64,000 nt of DNA from an uncultured Alsobacter sp. Lineage in GTDB: Bacteria; Pseudomonadota; Alphaproteobacteria; Rhizobiales; Beijerinckiaceae. The position numbers were made by a program, and so were the translations under genes. Shown here in pieces: positions 19,863 through 28,397 of the stretch (positions within the stretch are counted from its first letter, which is position 1; each line of letters opens with the position of its first letter). The DNA lies in the NCBI RefSeq assembly GCF_945952055.1, contig NZ_CAMFHB010000002.1, positions 243,076 through 307,075 on the forward strand, written 5' to 3'. The notes under the pieces were generated by a model. It saw only the letters and a list, made by a program, of their open reading frames with translations. It was not told where the DNA came from and did not search any database.

Positions 19863-21188
19863 CTATTTGTACTTGTCGTAGATCGACTGCGTGACCGTCT
19901 GTGCTTCATCCATGGCGCGATCGAAGTCCCAGTTGTCGATGACGACGCGCTGGACCATCTTCGGCACCACGAAGTTGTTGTAGGCGTCCGCGAAAGCCGT
20001 GTTGTAGACGTCCGGATAGGCGGGCGCGGTGCCCTTCACCACGAGGTCGAGGAGACCCGAGAGGATCGGGTCGCCGCTCGTGAAGGCCTTGAGCTTCGAC
20101 TGGCCCTGCAGCACGGGGCCGTAGATCGCCTGCTCGTAATAGGCGTTCATGAACTCCGGGCTGCCCAGGAACTCGAGCAGGGCGCGCGCGGCATCGGGGT
20201 TCTTGCTGCTCTTGGGGATGGCGCGCAGGTTGGTGTTCGTCGCCGAGACGACGCCCTTCGGGCCGCCCGGCAGCGAGGAATAGAGCGTCGCCTGGTAGAG
20301 CTCGGGGTCCTGGCTCTTGGCGGCGATGCCGACGGAGCCGGTGTTGGCGATGAATGCCGCCTGGCCGGCGAGATAGGCATTGTTGTCGCCTGCCCCGTCC
20401 CACGTGGTGTTGCCGGGCGGGAACAGCTTCTTGTCCCAGGCCGCCTTCACCCACTTCAGGTATTCGCGGGTGGCCTCGGACTTGATGGCGGCCTTGGTGC
20501 CGGTGTCGTCGGCGATGCGTCCGCCATAGGACTGCAGCACGCCGACCTGAACGTTGCCGTCGCCGACGTTGGACAGCGCGAGGCCCAGCCCGTAGAGCGG
20601 CGGCTTGTTGATCGCCGCTGCCTGCTGCGAGAGTTCCTCCCACGTGGTCGGCGGGTTCTTGAAGCCGGCCTTCGACAGCAGGTCGTTGCGCCGCAGCAGC
20701 AGGTTGCCCGAGACGCCGTAGGGAATGCCCGTGCGCCCGCCCGCCACCTTGGACGTGTCGGACGCCGAGGCGATGGCGGGGAACCAGCCGCCCTGGGCCT
20801 TGCCGAGGCTGTCGAAGATCTCGTCGACGGTGTGGAACACGCCCTGCCGCGACAGGAGCATCAGCAGGTCGAGGCTGAGGTCGAGCGCGTCGGGCAGGGT
20901 GTTCGAGGCCACCGCCGCCGACACCTTCTGCACGGTCTCGTTCTGGTTGATCATCACGACTTCGGTCTGGATGCCGTTGTCGGCGCCCCACTTGTTGATC
21001 GTGTCCACCAGGAGCTTGTTGGCCTTGTCGGAGAAGATCAGCCCGCCCCAGTAGGTGAGCTTGGATCCCTTCACGAGGGCCGGTGCCGCGAGCGACGAGG
21101 TCGCCCGTCCGGCCGTCAGGGCCGCCGCAGCGCCTGCCACCGATGTCTTGAGGATATGCCTGCGCGTCCACGCGAAATGCGCTGTCAC
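19863..21188 (-). CDS. Sugar ABC transporter substrate-binding protein
   Basis: The 441-aa protein is a family 1 extracellular binding protein (MalE/UgpB type): LTYWGGLIFSDKANKLLVDTINKW near residue 45, then a WEELSQQAAAI segment and a PAARALLEFLGSPEFMNAYY-like C-terminal half. The first 38 residues form a Tat-type signal (WTRRHILK, then an Ala-rich core ending SSLAAPA). The GTG start at 21188 is chosen because AGGGAGG lies seven to eight bases upstream and it sits just before the signal; no ATG fits. It is the first gene of the mannonate dehydratase operon. The substrate is inferred to be a uronide-containing sugar. Confidence 0.87.
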   Translation of the reverse strand: MTAHFAWTRRHILKTSVAGAAAALTAGRATSSLAAPALVKGSKLTYWGGLIFSDKANKLLVDTINKWGADNGIQTEVVMINQNETVQKVSAAVASNTLPDALDLSLDLLMLLSRQGVFHTVDEIFDSLGKAQGGWFPAIASASDTSKVAGGRTGIPYGVSGNLLLRRNDLLSKAGFKNPPTTWEELSQQAAAINKPPLYGLGLALSNVGDGNVQVGVLQSYGGRIADDTGTKAAIKSEATREYLKWVKAAWDKKLFPPGNTTWDGAGDNNAYLAGQAAFIANTGSVGIAAKSQDPELYQATLYSSLPGGPKGVVSATNTNLRAIPKSSKNPDAARALLEFLGSPEFMNAYYEQAIYGPVLQGQSKLKAFTSGDPILSGLLDLVVKGTAPAYPDVYNTAFADAYNNFVVPKMVQRVVIDNWDFDRAMDEAQTVTQSIYDKYK

Positions 21189-21380
21189 CTTGGTCCTCCC
21201 TGACGTCCTTGTCTCACGCGCGGGACAGACCCCGCAGCGCGGCTGGTCTTCGGTCGTCGCCCTGCGCGGCACGCGGCGCGGGAGCGCTAACACTGGCACC
21301 CATCTTTTTGATCAAAAACGACATTGTCAAGCGAAGCCGCAGGCTCGCCAAGGTCGCAGCCGCCATGGCAGACTTGCGCG

Positions 21381-22057
21381 ATGAAAACGCCCCTCCCCCT
21401 CTCCCGCCGCGTGCTTCTGGGCCTCGTGCCGATGCTGCTCGCGGCGCCCCGGAGCCATGCCATGACACGCGACGGCCAGGCCCTGAGGCTGCCGACCGGG
21501 GGGACGCCACCGCCGTCGCGAGGCTGGTCAAGGCCGGCGCCGACATCCGCGAACGCGACAAGCGCGGCCGCACGGCCCTGCTGGCCGCCACCCATGCCCG
21601 GGCGGCCGAGGCGGCGCGGCTGCTGATCGAGGCCGGCGCGGACGTCAACGCCAAGGACGGTATCGACGACAGCCCCTACCTCTATGCGGCGGCGGAAGGC
21701 CCGGTCGAGATCCTGCGGCTGACGCTCGCGGCCGGCGCCGATCTCAAGAGCGTGAATCGCTACGGCGGCACCGGCCTCATCCCGGCCGCGCATCATGGGC
21801 ACGTGGAAAACGTGCGCGAACTCCTGAAGACCACCATCGCGGTCGACCACGTCAACAGGCTCGGCTGGACGGCCCTGCTGGAGGCCGTGATCCTGGGCGA
21901 CGGCGGCGCCAGGCACACCGAGATCGTGCGCCTGCTGCTGCAGGGTGGCGCCAACCCGTCGCTCCCCGGCCGGGACGGCAAGACCCCGCTGGCCCACGCC
22001 CGGGCAATGGGACAGGCGTCCGTGGTGAAGCTGCTGGAGGCTGCCGGGGCGCGGTGA
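21381..22057 (+). pseudogene. Exported ankyrin-repeat protein, interrupted by a one-base frameshift
   Basis: Translation from the ATG at 21381 gives a clear signal peptide (MKTPLPLSRRVLLGLVPMLL, then APRSHA). The ankyrin repeats lie in the next frame, joined if one base is restored at about 21485-21505, close to a run of six Gs. The restored product is about 225 aa with five ankyrin repeats (for example KAGADIRERDKRGRTALLAAT and EAGADVNAKDGIDDSPYLYAA), resembling small periplasmic ankyrin proteins. The repeat frame alone has no good start. Either the gene is broken, or a base was lost in sequencing. It has no obvious partner gene. Confidence 0.65.
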
Positions 22058-22084
22058 TGCCTTTCGGCAGCGATGGTCCTCCAG

Positions 22085-22187
22085 TTCGTCCTGGCCGGGC
22101 TTGGCCCGGCCATCCACGACTTTGCCGGGGCCGTCCCGAAGTCGTGGGTGCCCGGGCCAAGCCCGGGCATGACGGCGGAGAGGGAGA
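22085..22187. repeat. Palindromic intergenic repeat, copy 2
   Basis: A second copy of the nested palindrome: left arm GGCCGGGCTTGGCCCGGCC then CCACGACTTTGCCGGGGCC, right arm AAGTCGTGG then CCCGGGCCAAGCCCGGG. It lies between the ankyrin gene and the DUF3830/ABC cluster. Confidence 0.85.
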
Positions 22188-22328
22188 GAGCGAACGAGGT
22201 GAGCGGCGACCTGCTTGCGTGAAGCCTAAACCCCGATAAGCTTCCCTGATATCGCGTATTAAGAGTCCGGATTGGACAGCCCCGCTCCGGGCCGCTGGAA
22301 TGACGTGGATCGTGCCTCGGAGGGAAAG

Positions 22329-22805
22329 ATGGCCAAGGACAAGAAGCTCTATCTCAAGTTCGTCGACGCCGACGTCACCGGCATCATCACGATGTATTGG
22401 GACAACGCGCCGCAGACGTGCAAGGCGCTGTGGGGCGCGTTGAAGAAGCCCATCCGCTGGCGGGCCACGCACGCCATGTTCTCGGGTCCCGAGATCATGA
22501 TGGGCCTGCCCAAGGAGGCGCAGAACTTCGATCCCACGAAGTTGCCGCCGGAGAACCAGACGGTCATTCCGGAAGCCGGCGACATGCTGTGGTTCTATCA
22601 ACCGCCGAACTTCTTCAAGAACGACCCGACCGAGTTCTGGGAGATCGGCCTGTTCTACGCCCATGGCGGACGCACCTTCGGTCCGACGGGCTGGATTCCC
22701 TGCACCTATTTCGCGCACATGTCGGAAGGGCTCGACGCCATCGCCGAGCAGTGCCGACTGATCCGCATCGAGGGAGCCAAGTGGGTGGAGATCGGCCGGC
22801 TGTGA
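22329..22805 (+). CDS. DUF3830 family protein
   Basis: This 158-aa protein matches the DUF3830 pattern: KLYLKFVDADVTGIITMYWDNAP at the start, a central GDMLWFYQPP strand pair near residue 88, and FYAHGGRTFGPTGWIPCTYFA after it. The family has a cyclophilin-like barrel and is often found next to polyamine-type ABC importers, as here, but has no assigned reaction. The ATG at 22329 follows GGAGGGA. It appears to be the first gene of the cluster that continues with the binding protein 59 bases downstream. Confidence 0.78.
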   Translation: MAKDKKLYLKFVDADVTGIITMYWDNAPQTCKALWGALKKPIRWRATHAMFSGPEIMMGLPKEAQNFDPTKLPPENQTVIPEAGDMLWFYQPPNFFKNDPTEFWEIGLFYAHGGRTFGPTGWIPCTYFAHMSEGLDAIAEQCRLIRIEGAKWVEIGRL

Positions 22806-22864
22806 TCAGCCGCGCCGCCTACGGACCGCGCCCGGCCGGGCGCCACAGGGAAAGGGGACTATCC

Positions 22865-23899
22865 ATGAGCATCAGGATCGCTTCCGCCGCCATCATCGCC
22901 ACCGTGCTGATGAGCGGCACCGCGCTCGCCCAGGCGCCGACGCTGGTCATCAACTCGTTTGGCGGCGCCTACGAGCAGGCGCACCGCAAGTGCGTCATCG
23001 ACCCGTTCGAGAAGGCGACCGGCGCCAGCGTGAAGATCGTCACGGCCTACTCGGCGGACGCCTTCGCGCAGGTCCGGGCCCAGAAGGCCGCGCCGCAGTT
23101 CGACGTCATCCACTTCTCGGGTGGCCAGGAGATCGTCGCGGCGTCCGAGGGGCTGCTCGCCCCGATGGATCCGGCCAAGATTCCGAACCTTGCCAATCTC
23201 TACGACTTCGCCAAGAAGAACGTCGCCAAGGGCGAGGGACCGGCCTACCAGATCGCCGCCATCGGCCTCGTCGTGAACACCAAGAAGGTGCCGAAGGAGC
23301 CGACCAGCTGGAACGACGTGATGGATCCGGCGATGGGCGACCACGTCGTCCTCACCGACATCTCCAACGTCTACGGCCTGCTCGGCTTCCTCATGCTGAA
23401 CCAGGTGAAGGGCGGGACGCTGGACAACATCCAGCCGGGCCTCGACGCCGTGAAGACGCTGCTCAAGGGCGGCGCCGTCGTGGTGAAGACCTCGCCGGAG
23501 ATCCAGCAGGCCTTCGCCCAGAACGACGCCTGGATCGCGCCCTACGCCTCCGACTATGCCTTCACCCTGAAGAAGGCGAACATGCCGGCGAAGTTCATCC
23601 AGGCCAAGGAAGGCACGCCCGCGAGCTTCATCACCGCGAGCCTCGTGGCCGGCCGACCCAACGGCGACCTCGCCGCCAAGTTCGTCGACATGACGATCTC
23701 GGCGGACGCCCAGGCCTGCTTCGCCGAGGCGCTGCGCTACACCCCGACCAATGCCAAGACCAAGGTGTCGGACGAGGTGGCGCAGGACATCGTCTCGGGC
23801 GAGAAGGCCGCGGCGGGCATGATCCGCTTCGACCCGACGGTCATCGAGGCCAAGCGCGCGGCCTGGGTGGACGCCTGGAACAAGGCCATCGCGAAGTAA
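22865..23899 (+). CDS. Polyamine-type ABC transporter substrate-binding protein
   Basis: The 344-aa protein has a Sec signal (residues 1-22, ending ALAQA), then LVINSFGGAYEQAHRKCVIDPFEKATG, the start of PotD-like binding proteins (SBP_bac_8/PotD group). A GLVVNTKKVPKEPTSWNDVMDP segment near residue 138 is typical. The ligand may be a polyamine, but many relatives bind amino acids, opines or small acids. It has AGGGAAAGGGG upstream. It is followed by the third palindromic repeat and then by the permease and ATPase genes. Confidence 0.87.
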   Translation: MSIRIASAAIIATVLMSGTALAQAPTLVINSFGGAYEQAHRKCVIDPFEKATGASVKIVTAYSADAFAQVRAQKAAPQFDVIHFSGGQEIVAASEGLLAPMDPAKIPNLANLYDFAKKNVAKGEGPAYQIAAIGLVVNTKKVPKEPTSWNDVMDPAMGDHVVLTDISNVYGLLGFLMLNQVKGGTLDNIQPGLDAVKTLLKGGAVVVKTSPEIQQAFAQNDAWIAPYASDYAFTLKKANMPAKFIQAKEGTPASFITASLVAGRPNGDLAAKFVDMTISADAQACFAEALRYTPTNAKTKVSDEVAQDIVSGEKAAAGMIRFDPTVIEAKRAAWVDAWNKAIAK

Positions 23900-23954
23900 G
23901 GCGCCCTCGATCTCCCAGGCTCCGATGCCCTCGCAACACAGGCCGTTACCTCTC

Positions 23955-24050
23955 CGTTCGTCCTGCCCGGGCCTGGCCCGGGCATCCACGACTTTGCCGG
24001 GGCCGTCCCCAAGTCGTGGATGGCCGGGCCAAGCCCGGCCAGGACGTCGG
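23955..24050. repeat. Palindromic intergenic repeat, copy 3
   Basis: Third copy of the nested palindrome, with outer arms GTCCTGCCCGGGC and GGCCAGGAC and the inner CCACGACTT/AAGTCGTGG pair. It sits inside the polyamine-type operon between the binding protein and the first permease, the position where REP-like elements elsewhere protect binding-protein mRNA. Confidence 0.85.
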
Positions 24051-24094
24051 ACAGAGGGAGCCAGGATGATCAAAGCTCTCCCGGGGACGGCGGG

Positions 24095-24916
24095 GTGAAC
24101 GACCGCACGGAAACAGCGGCCCTGCTCCTCCCGGGGATCGCGCTGCTCGCGCTGGCGTTCGCCCTGCCGATCCTGCACATGCTCGTGCTGGCGGTCGCCG
24201 GCCCCAGCGGCTTCACGCTGGAGTATCTCGCCAAGGTGCTGGGCGACGGGTTCTACCTCGGCGTCCTGTGGCGCACCGTGCGCCTGTCGCTGGTCATCAC
24301 CGCGCTGTGCGCGCTCATCGGCTTTCCGCTCGCCTACATCATGGCCCGGGGCGGTCCGCGACTGCGGCTCGCTTTGCTCGTCATGGTCGTGCTGCCGCTG
24401 ATGACGAGCGTCGTGGTGCGCACCTTCGGCTGGATGGTGCTGCTCACCCGCAGCGGCCTCGTGCCGCAAACCCTTCGCGACCTCGGGCTCGTGAACCGGT
24501 CGTTCTCGCTCATGCAGACCGAGACGGCCATCGTGCTCGGCCTGACCCAGGTGCTCCTGCCGTTCATGGTGCTCTCGATCCTCGGCGTCCTGACGCGCAT
24601 CGACGGACGCCTGGAGGAGGCGGCGCGGACCATGGGCGCGAGCTTCGGGCGGACGTTGACCGCGGTCGTCCTGCCCTTGTCGCTGCCCGGGCTCGTCGCC
24701 GGCTCGCTGCTCTGCTTCACGCTCTCGGCCAGTTCCTTCGTCACGCCGAACCTGCTGGGCGGCAGCCGCCTGCACGTCCTGGCCTCGTCCATCTACGGCG
24801 CGGTCACCCAGACGCTCGACTGGAACTTCGCCGCCGCACAGGCCGTCGTGCTCTTCGCCGGGGTCCTCCTCGTGCTGGTGCCCTATGTGCGCCCGACGGG
24901 GCCGCGCCATGGTTAG
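24095..24916 (+). CDS. Polyamine-type ABC permease, PotB type
   Basis: This 273-aa permease has six membrane helices and the EAA loop near residues 170-195 (LEEAARTMGASFGRTLTAVVLPLSLPG). The GTG at 24095 is chosen because the first helix begins only eleven codons later. It overlaps the stop of a ten-codon reading frame that starts with an ATG at 24066 after an AGGGAGCCAGG site, so the permease may be translated by coupling to that leader. It overlaps the next gene by eight bases. Confidence 0.82.
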   Translation: MNDRTETAALLLPGIALLALAFALPILHMLVLAVAGPSGFTLEYLAKVLGDGFYLGVLWRTVRLSLVITALCALIGFPLAYIMARGGPRLRLALLVMVVLPLMTSVVVRTFGWMVLLTRSGLVPQTLRDLGLVNRSFSLMQTETAIVLGLTQVLLPFMVLSILGVLTRIDGRLEEAARTMGASFGRTLTAVVLPLSLPGLVAGSLLCFTLSASSFVTPNLLGGSRLHVLASSIYGAVTQTLDWNFAAAQAVVLFAGVLLVLVPYVRPTGPRHG

Positions 24917-25709
24917 GGCCGTTCCCCTCCCCTGGCGCATCGCCGGCGGCGTCGTCGTGGTGCTGGCGGGCCTCGTCCTGCTCGGCCCCCTGGTGGTGGT
25001 GATCGGCGCCTCCGTGTCGGAGAACCAGTTCATCTCCTTCCCGCCGCAGGGCTTCAGCCTGCAGTGGTACCAGGCCGTGCTCTCGTCCGGCGCCTATCTC
25101 GCCGCGGCCGGCACGAGCCTGCGCCTCGCGCTGCTGGTGACGCTCTCGGCGACACTCGCCGGCGGGGCGGCCGCGATCGCGATCCACCGCCGCGTGCTGC
25201 CGGGCTCCGACGTGATGGCGACCGCCTTCCTGGCGCCCCTGGTGCTGCCGAGCATCATCTTCGCCATCGGCATGCTGATGGCCTGGAGCCGCACCTTCGG
25301 GGCGGTGTCCCTCGTGACGCTGTGGCTCGGCCACACCGTGATAGCGATCCCTTATGTCGTGCGGACCACGCTCGCCGTGCTCGCCGACTCCGACCCCTTC
25401 CTGGAGGAGGCGGCGCGGACGATGGGCGCGGGACGGCTGCAACGCCTGTTCCTGGTGGTGGTCCCGCAGTGCCTGCCGGGGCTCGCGGCCGGCGCGTTCT
25501 TCGCCTTCAACATCTCCTTCGACGAGGCGGTGCTGTCCCTCTTCCTGCGGACGCCCGTGCTCATCACGCTGCCCGTGCAGATCTACGGCCAGCTCGAATT
25601 CAGCCCGGATCCTTCGGTGGCCGCGGTGTCCACGATCATGATCGGCATCACCGTGCTGCTCATGGTCGTCATCGACCGCCTGCTCGGGCTCGGAAAGGTC
25701 ACAGCCTGA
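24909..25709 (+). CDS. Polyamine-type ABC permease, PotC type
   Basis: The 266-aa protein has six membrane segments, the PotC-like ISFPPQGFSLQWY segment near residue 45 and an EAA loop near residues 162-187 (LEEAARTMGAGRLQRLFLVVVPQCLPG). It begins within the end of the PotB-type gene and its stop shares one base with the ATPase start. It pairs with the PotB-type permease. Confidence 0.87.
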   Translation: MVRAVPLPWRIAGGVVVVLAGLVLLGPLVVVIGASVSENQFISFPPQGFSLQWYQAVLSSGAYLAAAGTSLRLALLVTLSATLAGGAAAIAIHRRVLPGSDVMATAFLAPLVLPSIIFAIGMLMAWSRTFGAVSLVTLWLGHTVIAIPYVVRTTLAVLADSDPFLEEAARTMGAGRLQRLFLVVVPQCLPGLAAGAFFAFNISFDEAVLSLFLRTPVLITLPVQIYGQLEFSPDPSVAAVSTIMIGITVLLMVVIDRLLGLGKVTA

Positions 25710-26755
25710 TGTCCGCGGTCGAGCTCACGGAAATACGCAAGTCCTTCGGGGCCACCCCCGTCCTGCATGGGGTCTCGCTGTCGATCGAATCCGGGTCCTT
25801 CACCAGCCTTCTGGGCGCGTCGGGATGCGGCAAGACCACGCTGCTGCGCATCGTCGCCGGGCTGGAGGGCGTGACCAGCGGCGCGGTGTCCATCGGCGGG
25901 CGGGACGTCACGGGCCTGCCGCCCGAAAAGCGCGACATCGCGATGATGTTCCAGTCCTACGCCCTGCTGCCGCACCTGTCCGTGGCGGAGAACGTGCGCT
26001 TTCCGCTGCGCATGCGCCGGCTGGGCTCGCGCGACGAGCAGGATGCCAAGGTGCGAGCCGCCCTGGAGACCGTGCAACTCGCGCACCTCGCCGACCGCCG
26101 GCCGCGGCAGTTGTCCGGTGGCCAGCAGCAGCGCGTCGCGCTGGCCCGGGCCATCGTGTCGAAGCCGCAGGTCCTGCTGCTCGACGAACCGCTGTCCAAC
26201 CTCGATGCGCGCCTTCGCGAGGACATGCAGGTGGAACTCATCGAGATCCATCGCCGCATCGGGCTGACCACCCTGTTCGTCACCCACGACCAGGAGGAGG
26301 CGCTCTCCCTGTCCGACCGGGTCGTCCTGCTCAATGCCGGCCGCATCGAGCAGGCCGGCGCGCCGGAAGACATCTATGGCGCGCCCCGCTCGGCCTTCGC
26401 CTCGGGCTTCCTGGGCTCGGCCAACCTGCTGCCGGCCGACATCGCCGATGGCCCGCGTGGACCGTCGGCCCGCCTCGCCGACGGGACGAGCCTGCCGCTC
26501 GCCGCGACGGAGCCACGCCGCGGGCGCGCCCTTCTGGTCCTGCGTCAGGAGGACCTCCGCATCGTGGCCGAAGGCCAGGGGATCGCCGGCGTCGTTCGGG
26601 CGCGCGTCTATCTCGGCTCGCGCGTCCGTTACGTGGTCGCGGTGGGCTCCGAGGTCGTGAGGGTCGTCGCCACCGGCGACACGGCGTTCGCCGAAGGGGA
26701 CCGGGTCGGCTTGAGCATCGAGCCGTCCCGCGTGCGGACCGTGGCCGCGGAGTGA
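25709..26755 (+). CDS. Polyamine-type ABC transporter ATPase, PotA type
   Basis: This 348-aa ATPase has Walker A GASGCGKTT near residue 37, the Q-loop MMFQSYALLPH, signature LSGGQQQR near 135, Walker B LLLDEPLSNLDARL and switch VTHDQEEAL. A C-terminal TOBE domain (about residues 275-345) follows, as in PotA-type regulators of transport. The ATG overlaps the preceding TGA by one base. It energises the 22.9-26.8 kb importer. Confidence 0.9.
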   Translation: MSAVELTEIRKSFGATPVLHGVSLSIESGSFTSLLGASGCGKTTLLRIVAGLEGVTSGAVSIGGRDVTGLPPEKRDIAMMFQSYALLPHLSVAENVRFPLRMRRLGSRDEQDAKVRAALETVQLAHLADRRPRQLSGGQQQRVALARAIVSKPQVLLLDEPLSNLDARLREDMQVELIEIHRRIGLTTLFVTHDQEEALSLSDRVVLLNAGRIEQAGAPEDIYGAPRSAFASGFLGSANLLPADIADGPRGPSARLADGTSLPLAATEPRRGRALLVLRQEDLRIVAEGQGIAGVVRARVYLGSRVRYVVAVGSEVVRVVATGDTAFAEGDRVGLSIEPSRVRTVAAE

Positions 26756-26767
26756 CGGGAGGCGCCG

Positions 26768-27688
26768 ATGCGCATCGTCGACATCGCCACCTTCACCACG
26801 CTCGCCCGCGTCCGCCATTTCGCGCGAGCGGCACGCGAGCTCAACACCACGCAGCCGGCGATTTCCATGCGGCTCGCCGCGCTCGAGGAGGAGCTGGGCT
26901 GCAAGCTCGCCATCCGCTCGGGCGGCGCTTTCCGCCTGACGCCCGAGGGCGAGCGGGTGCTGAAGACCTTCGAGGAGATCTCGCACGCCCTCGAGGCGCT
27001 GCGCACCGATCTCGCCGGCCAGACCGCCTCGGCGATCGACGTCATTCGGGTGGGGGCGATCGACACCATCTCGTCGACCTGGATGGCCCATCTCGTGGAG
27101 GCGCTGCATCGCCGCGCGCCACGGCTGAAGGTGGAGCTCACCATCGAGGGCACCAAGAACCTCGTCGAGGGCATGCAACACGGCGCCTACGACGTGATCT
27201 TCGCCCTCGACCCGGTGATCGGCGAGAGCTATCGCAGCTTCATGAGTTGCGTCTTCGAGATGTCGTGGGTGGGATCGGACAAGGTCATCGATCCGCAGCG
27301 CACCTACAGCGTGGAGGAACTGGCGCTCCTGCCGGTCGTGACCTTCCCGCGCGGCACGCCGCCGTTTCGGATGCTCACGCCCTATTTTCAGGACGAGCAG
27401 GTGCTGGCCTCCAAGCTCACCAGCACCAATTCACTCTACTCGATCATCAATCTCGTCATCGAGGGCTTCGGCATCGGCGCGCTGCCGACGATCACGGTCC
27501 AGCGCGAGATCGGCATGGGCCTCCTGCACGTGCTGAAGACGACCAAGCCGCTGACCCCGATGCCGATCATCGGCACCTACCAGGCCTCGACCAACGCGGC
27601 CCTCGTCGCCCTGTGCGTCGAGCAATCACGGCTGAGCGCGGCCCACTACTGCGGGCAGGTCGACACGGAGCGGGCCTGGGTGGAGTAG
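26768..27688 (+). CDS. LysR-family transcriptional regulator
   Basis: The 306-aa protein has the LysR N-terminal helix-turn-helix (residues 1-60, FTTLARVRHFARAARELNTTQPAISMRLAALEEELG) and a periplasmic-binding-protein-like effector domain from about residue 93. It lies 12 bases after the ATPase gene in the same direction, so it is probably the last gene of the polyamine-type cluster. Inferred role: regulator of that importer, sensing its ligand or a breakdown product. Unusually for LysR, it is codirectional with, not divergent from, its presumed target. Confidence 0.88.
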   Translation: MRIVDIATFTTLARVRHFARAARELNTTQPAISMRLAALEEELGCKLAIRSGGAFRLTPEGERVLKTFEEISHALEALRTDLAGQTASAIDVIRVGAIDTISSTWMAHLVEALHRRAPRLKVELTIEGTKNLVEGMQHGAYDVIFALDPVIGESYRSFMSCVFEMSWVGSDKVIDPQRTYSVEELALLPVVTFPRGTPPFRMLTPYFQDEQVLASKLTSTNSLYSIINLVIEGFGIGALPTITVQREIGMGLLHVLKTTKPLTPMPIIGTYQASTNAALVALCVEQSRLSAAHYCGQVDTERAWVE

Positions 27689-27696
27689 AGCCCAGG

Positions 27697-27830
27697 GCGA
27701 ATAGCGAATGGAGAATGGCGAGCAGGGAATGGCGTAAGCTCCACCCCACTCCCCACTCGCTACTCGCTACTCCCCACTCGCTACTCGCTACTCGCTACTC
27801 GCTACTCGCTATTCTCTAGTCGCTACTCGC
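27697..27830. repeat. Opposed arrays of a 7-base repeat (GCGAATR then TACTCGC)
   Basis: About five 7-base units of GCGAATG/GCGAATA type (27697-27731) are followed by a short spacer and about twelve units of TACTCGC/CACTCGC type (27747-27830). The second unit is nearly the reverse complement of the first, so the whole region can fold into a long imperfect hairpin between the convergent LysR and DUF1236 genes. It stops two bases before the DUF1236 stop codon. It is not a CRISPR: the units are too short and there are no spacers. Confidence 0.85.
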
Positions 27831-27831
27831 C

Positions 27832-28245
27832 TTACTCGATCACCTGGATCACGCGGCGCGTCTGGGGATCGACGAGCACGGTGCGGCCGTTGACCACGGA
27901 GTAGCGATAGGTCGTCTTCACGCCCACGTCGGAGGGGATCTCGTAGTAGGTCACGGCGCCGGGAAGCGTCGAGCCGACGACGACGTCTTCTTCCACGCGC
28001 ACCGACGGGCGCTGCTCGCGGACGACGTATTCGCGCACGCGGGTGCGATCGGGCTGCGACAGGGCGCCGCCGACGATCGCGCCGGTCACGCCGCCGACCG
28101 CGGCACCGACCGGGCCGCCGACGATGGCGCCGCCCACGGCACCGGTGGCCGCACCTGCGGCCGCGCCGCCGGCCTCCTGGGCGAAGGCGGTGGCCGGGAG
28201 GATGGCAAGGGCTGCAGCGGCAGCGATCAGGGTCAGGCGGGGCAT
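27832..28245 (-). CDS. DUF1236 domain exported protein
   Basis: This 137-aa protein has a Sec signal peptide (residues 1-22, ending ATAFAQE), a Gly/Ala-rich glycine-zipper-like stretch at about 25-60 (GAVGGAIVGGPVGAAVGG and similar), and the DUF1236 segment at the end (VTYYEIPSDVGVKTTYRYSVVNGRTVLVDPQTRRVIQVIE region). DUF1236 proteins are common in Hyphomicrobiales envelopes with no known function. The glycine zipper suggests membrane association. The ATG at 28245 has GAGG nine bases upstream. Confidence 0.85.
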   Translation of the reverse strand: MPRLTLIAAAAALAILPATAFAQEAGGAAAGAATGAVGGAIVGGPVGAAVGGVTGAIVGGALSQPDRTRVREYVVREQRPSVRVEEDVVVGSTLPGAVTYYEIPSDVGVKTTYRYSVVNGRTVLVDPQTRRVIQVIE

Positions 28246-28397
28246 GATTTCACCTCGTCGTTTGCAAAGAGGCGGGAAAACGCGCCGCTGACGGCTTCGT
28301 TCCGGCCTGCCTGCGACAACTTGGCCGTGCCACATCGCGCAATGTGAATGGAACCGAGGCGCGCCCGCCGGATTGGCATTCGTCTCGAGGACCCTCC

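Noticed and set aside
27697..27830. Possible CRISPR array
   Set aside because: Units are 7 bases with no unique spacers, and no cas genes are present.
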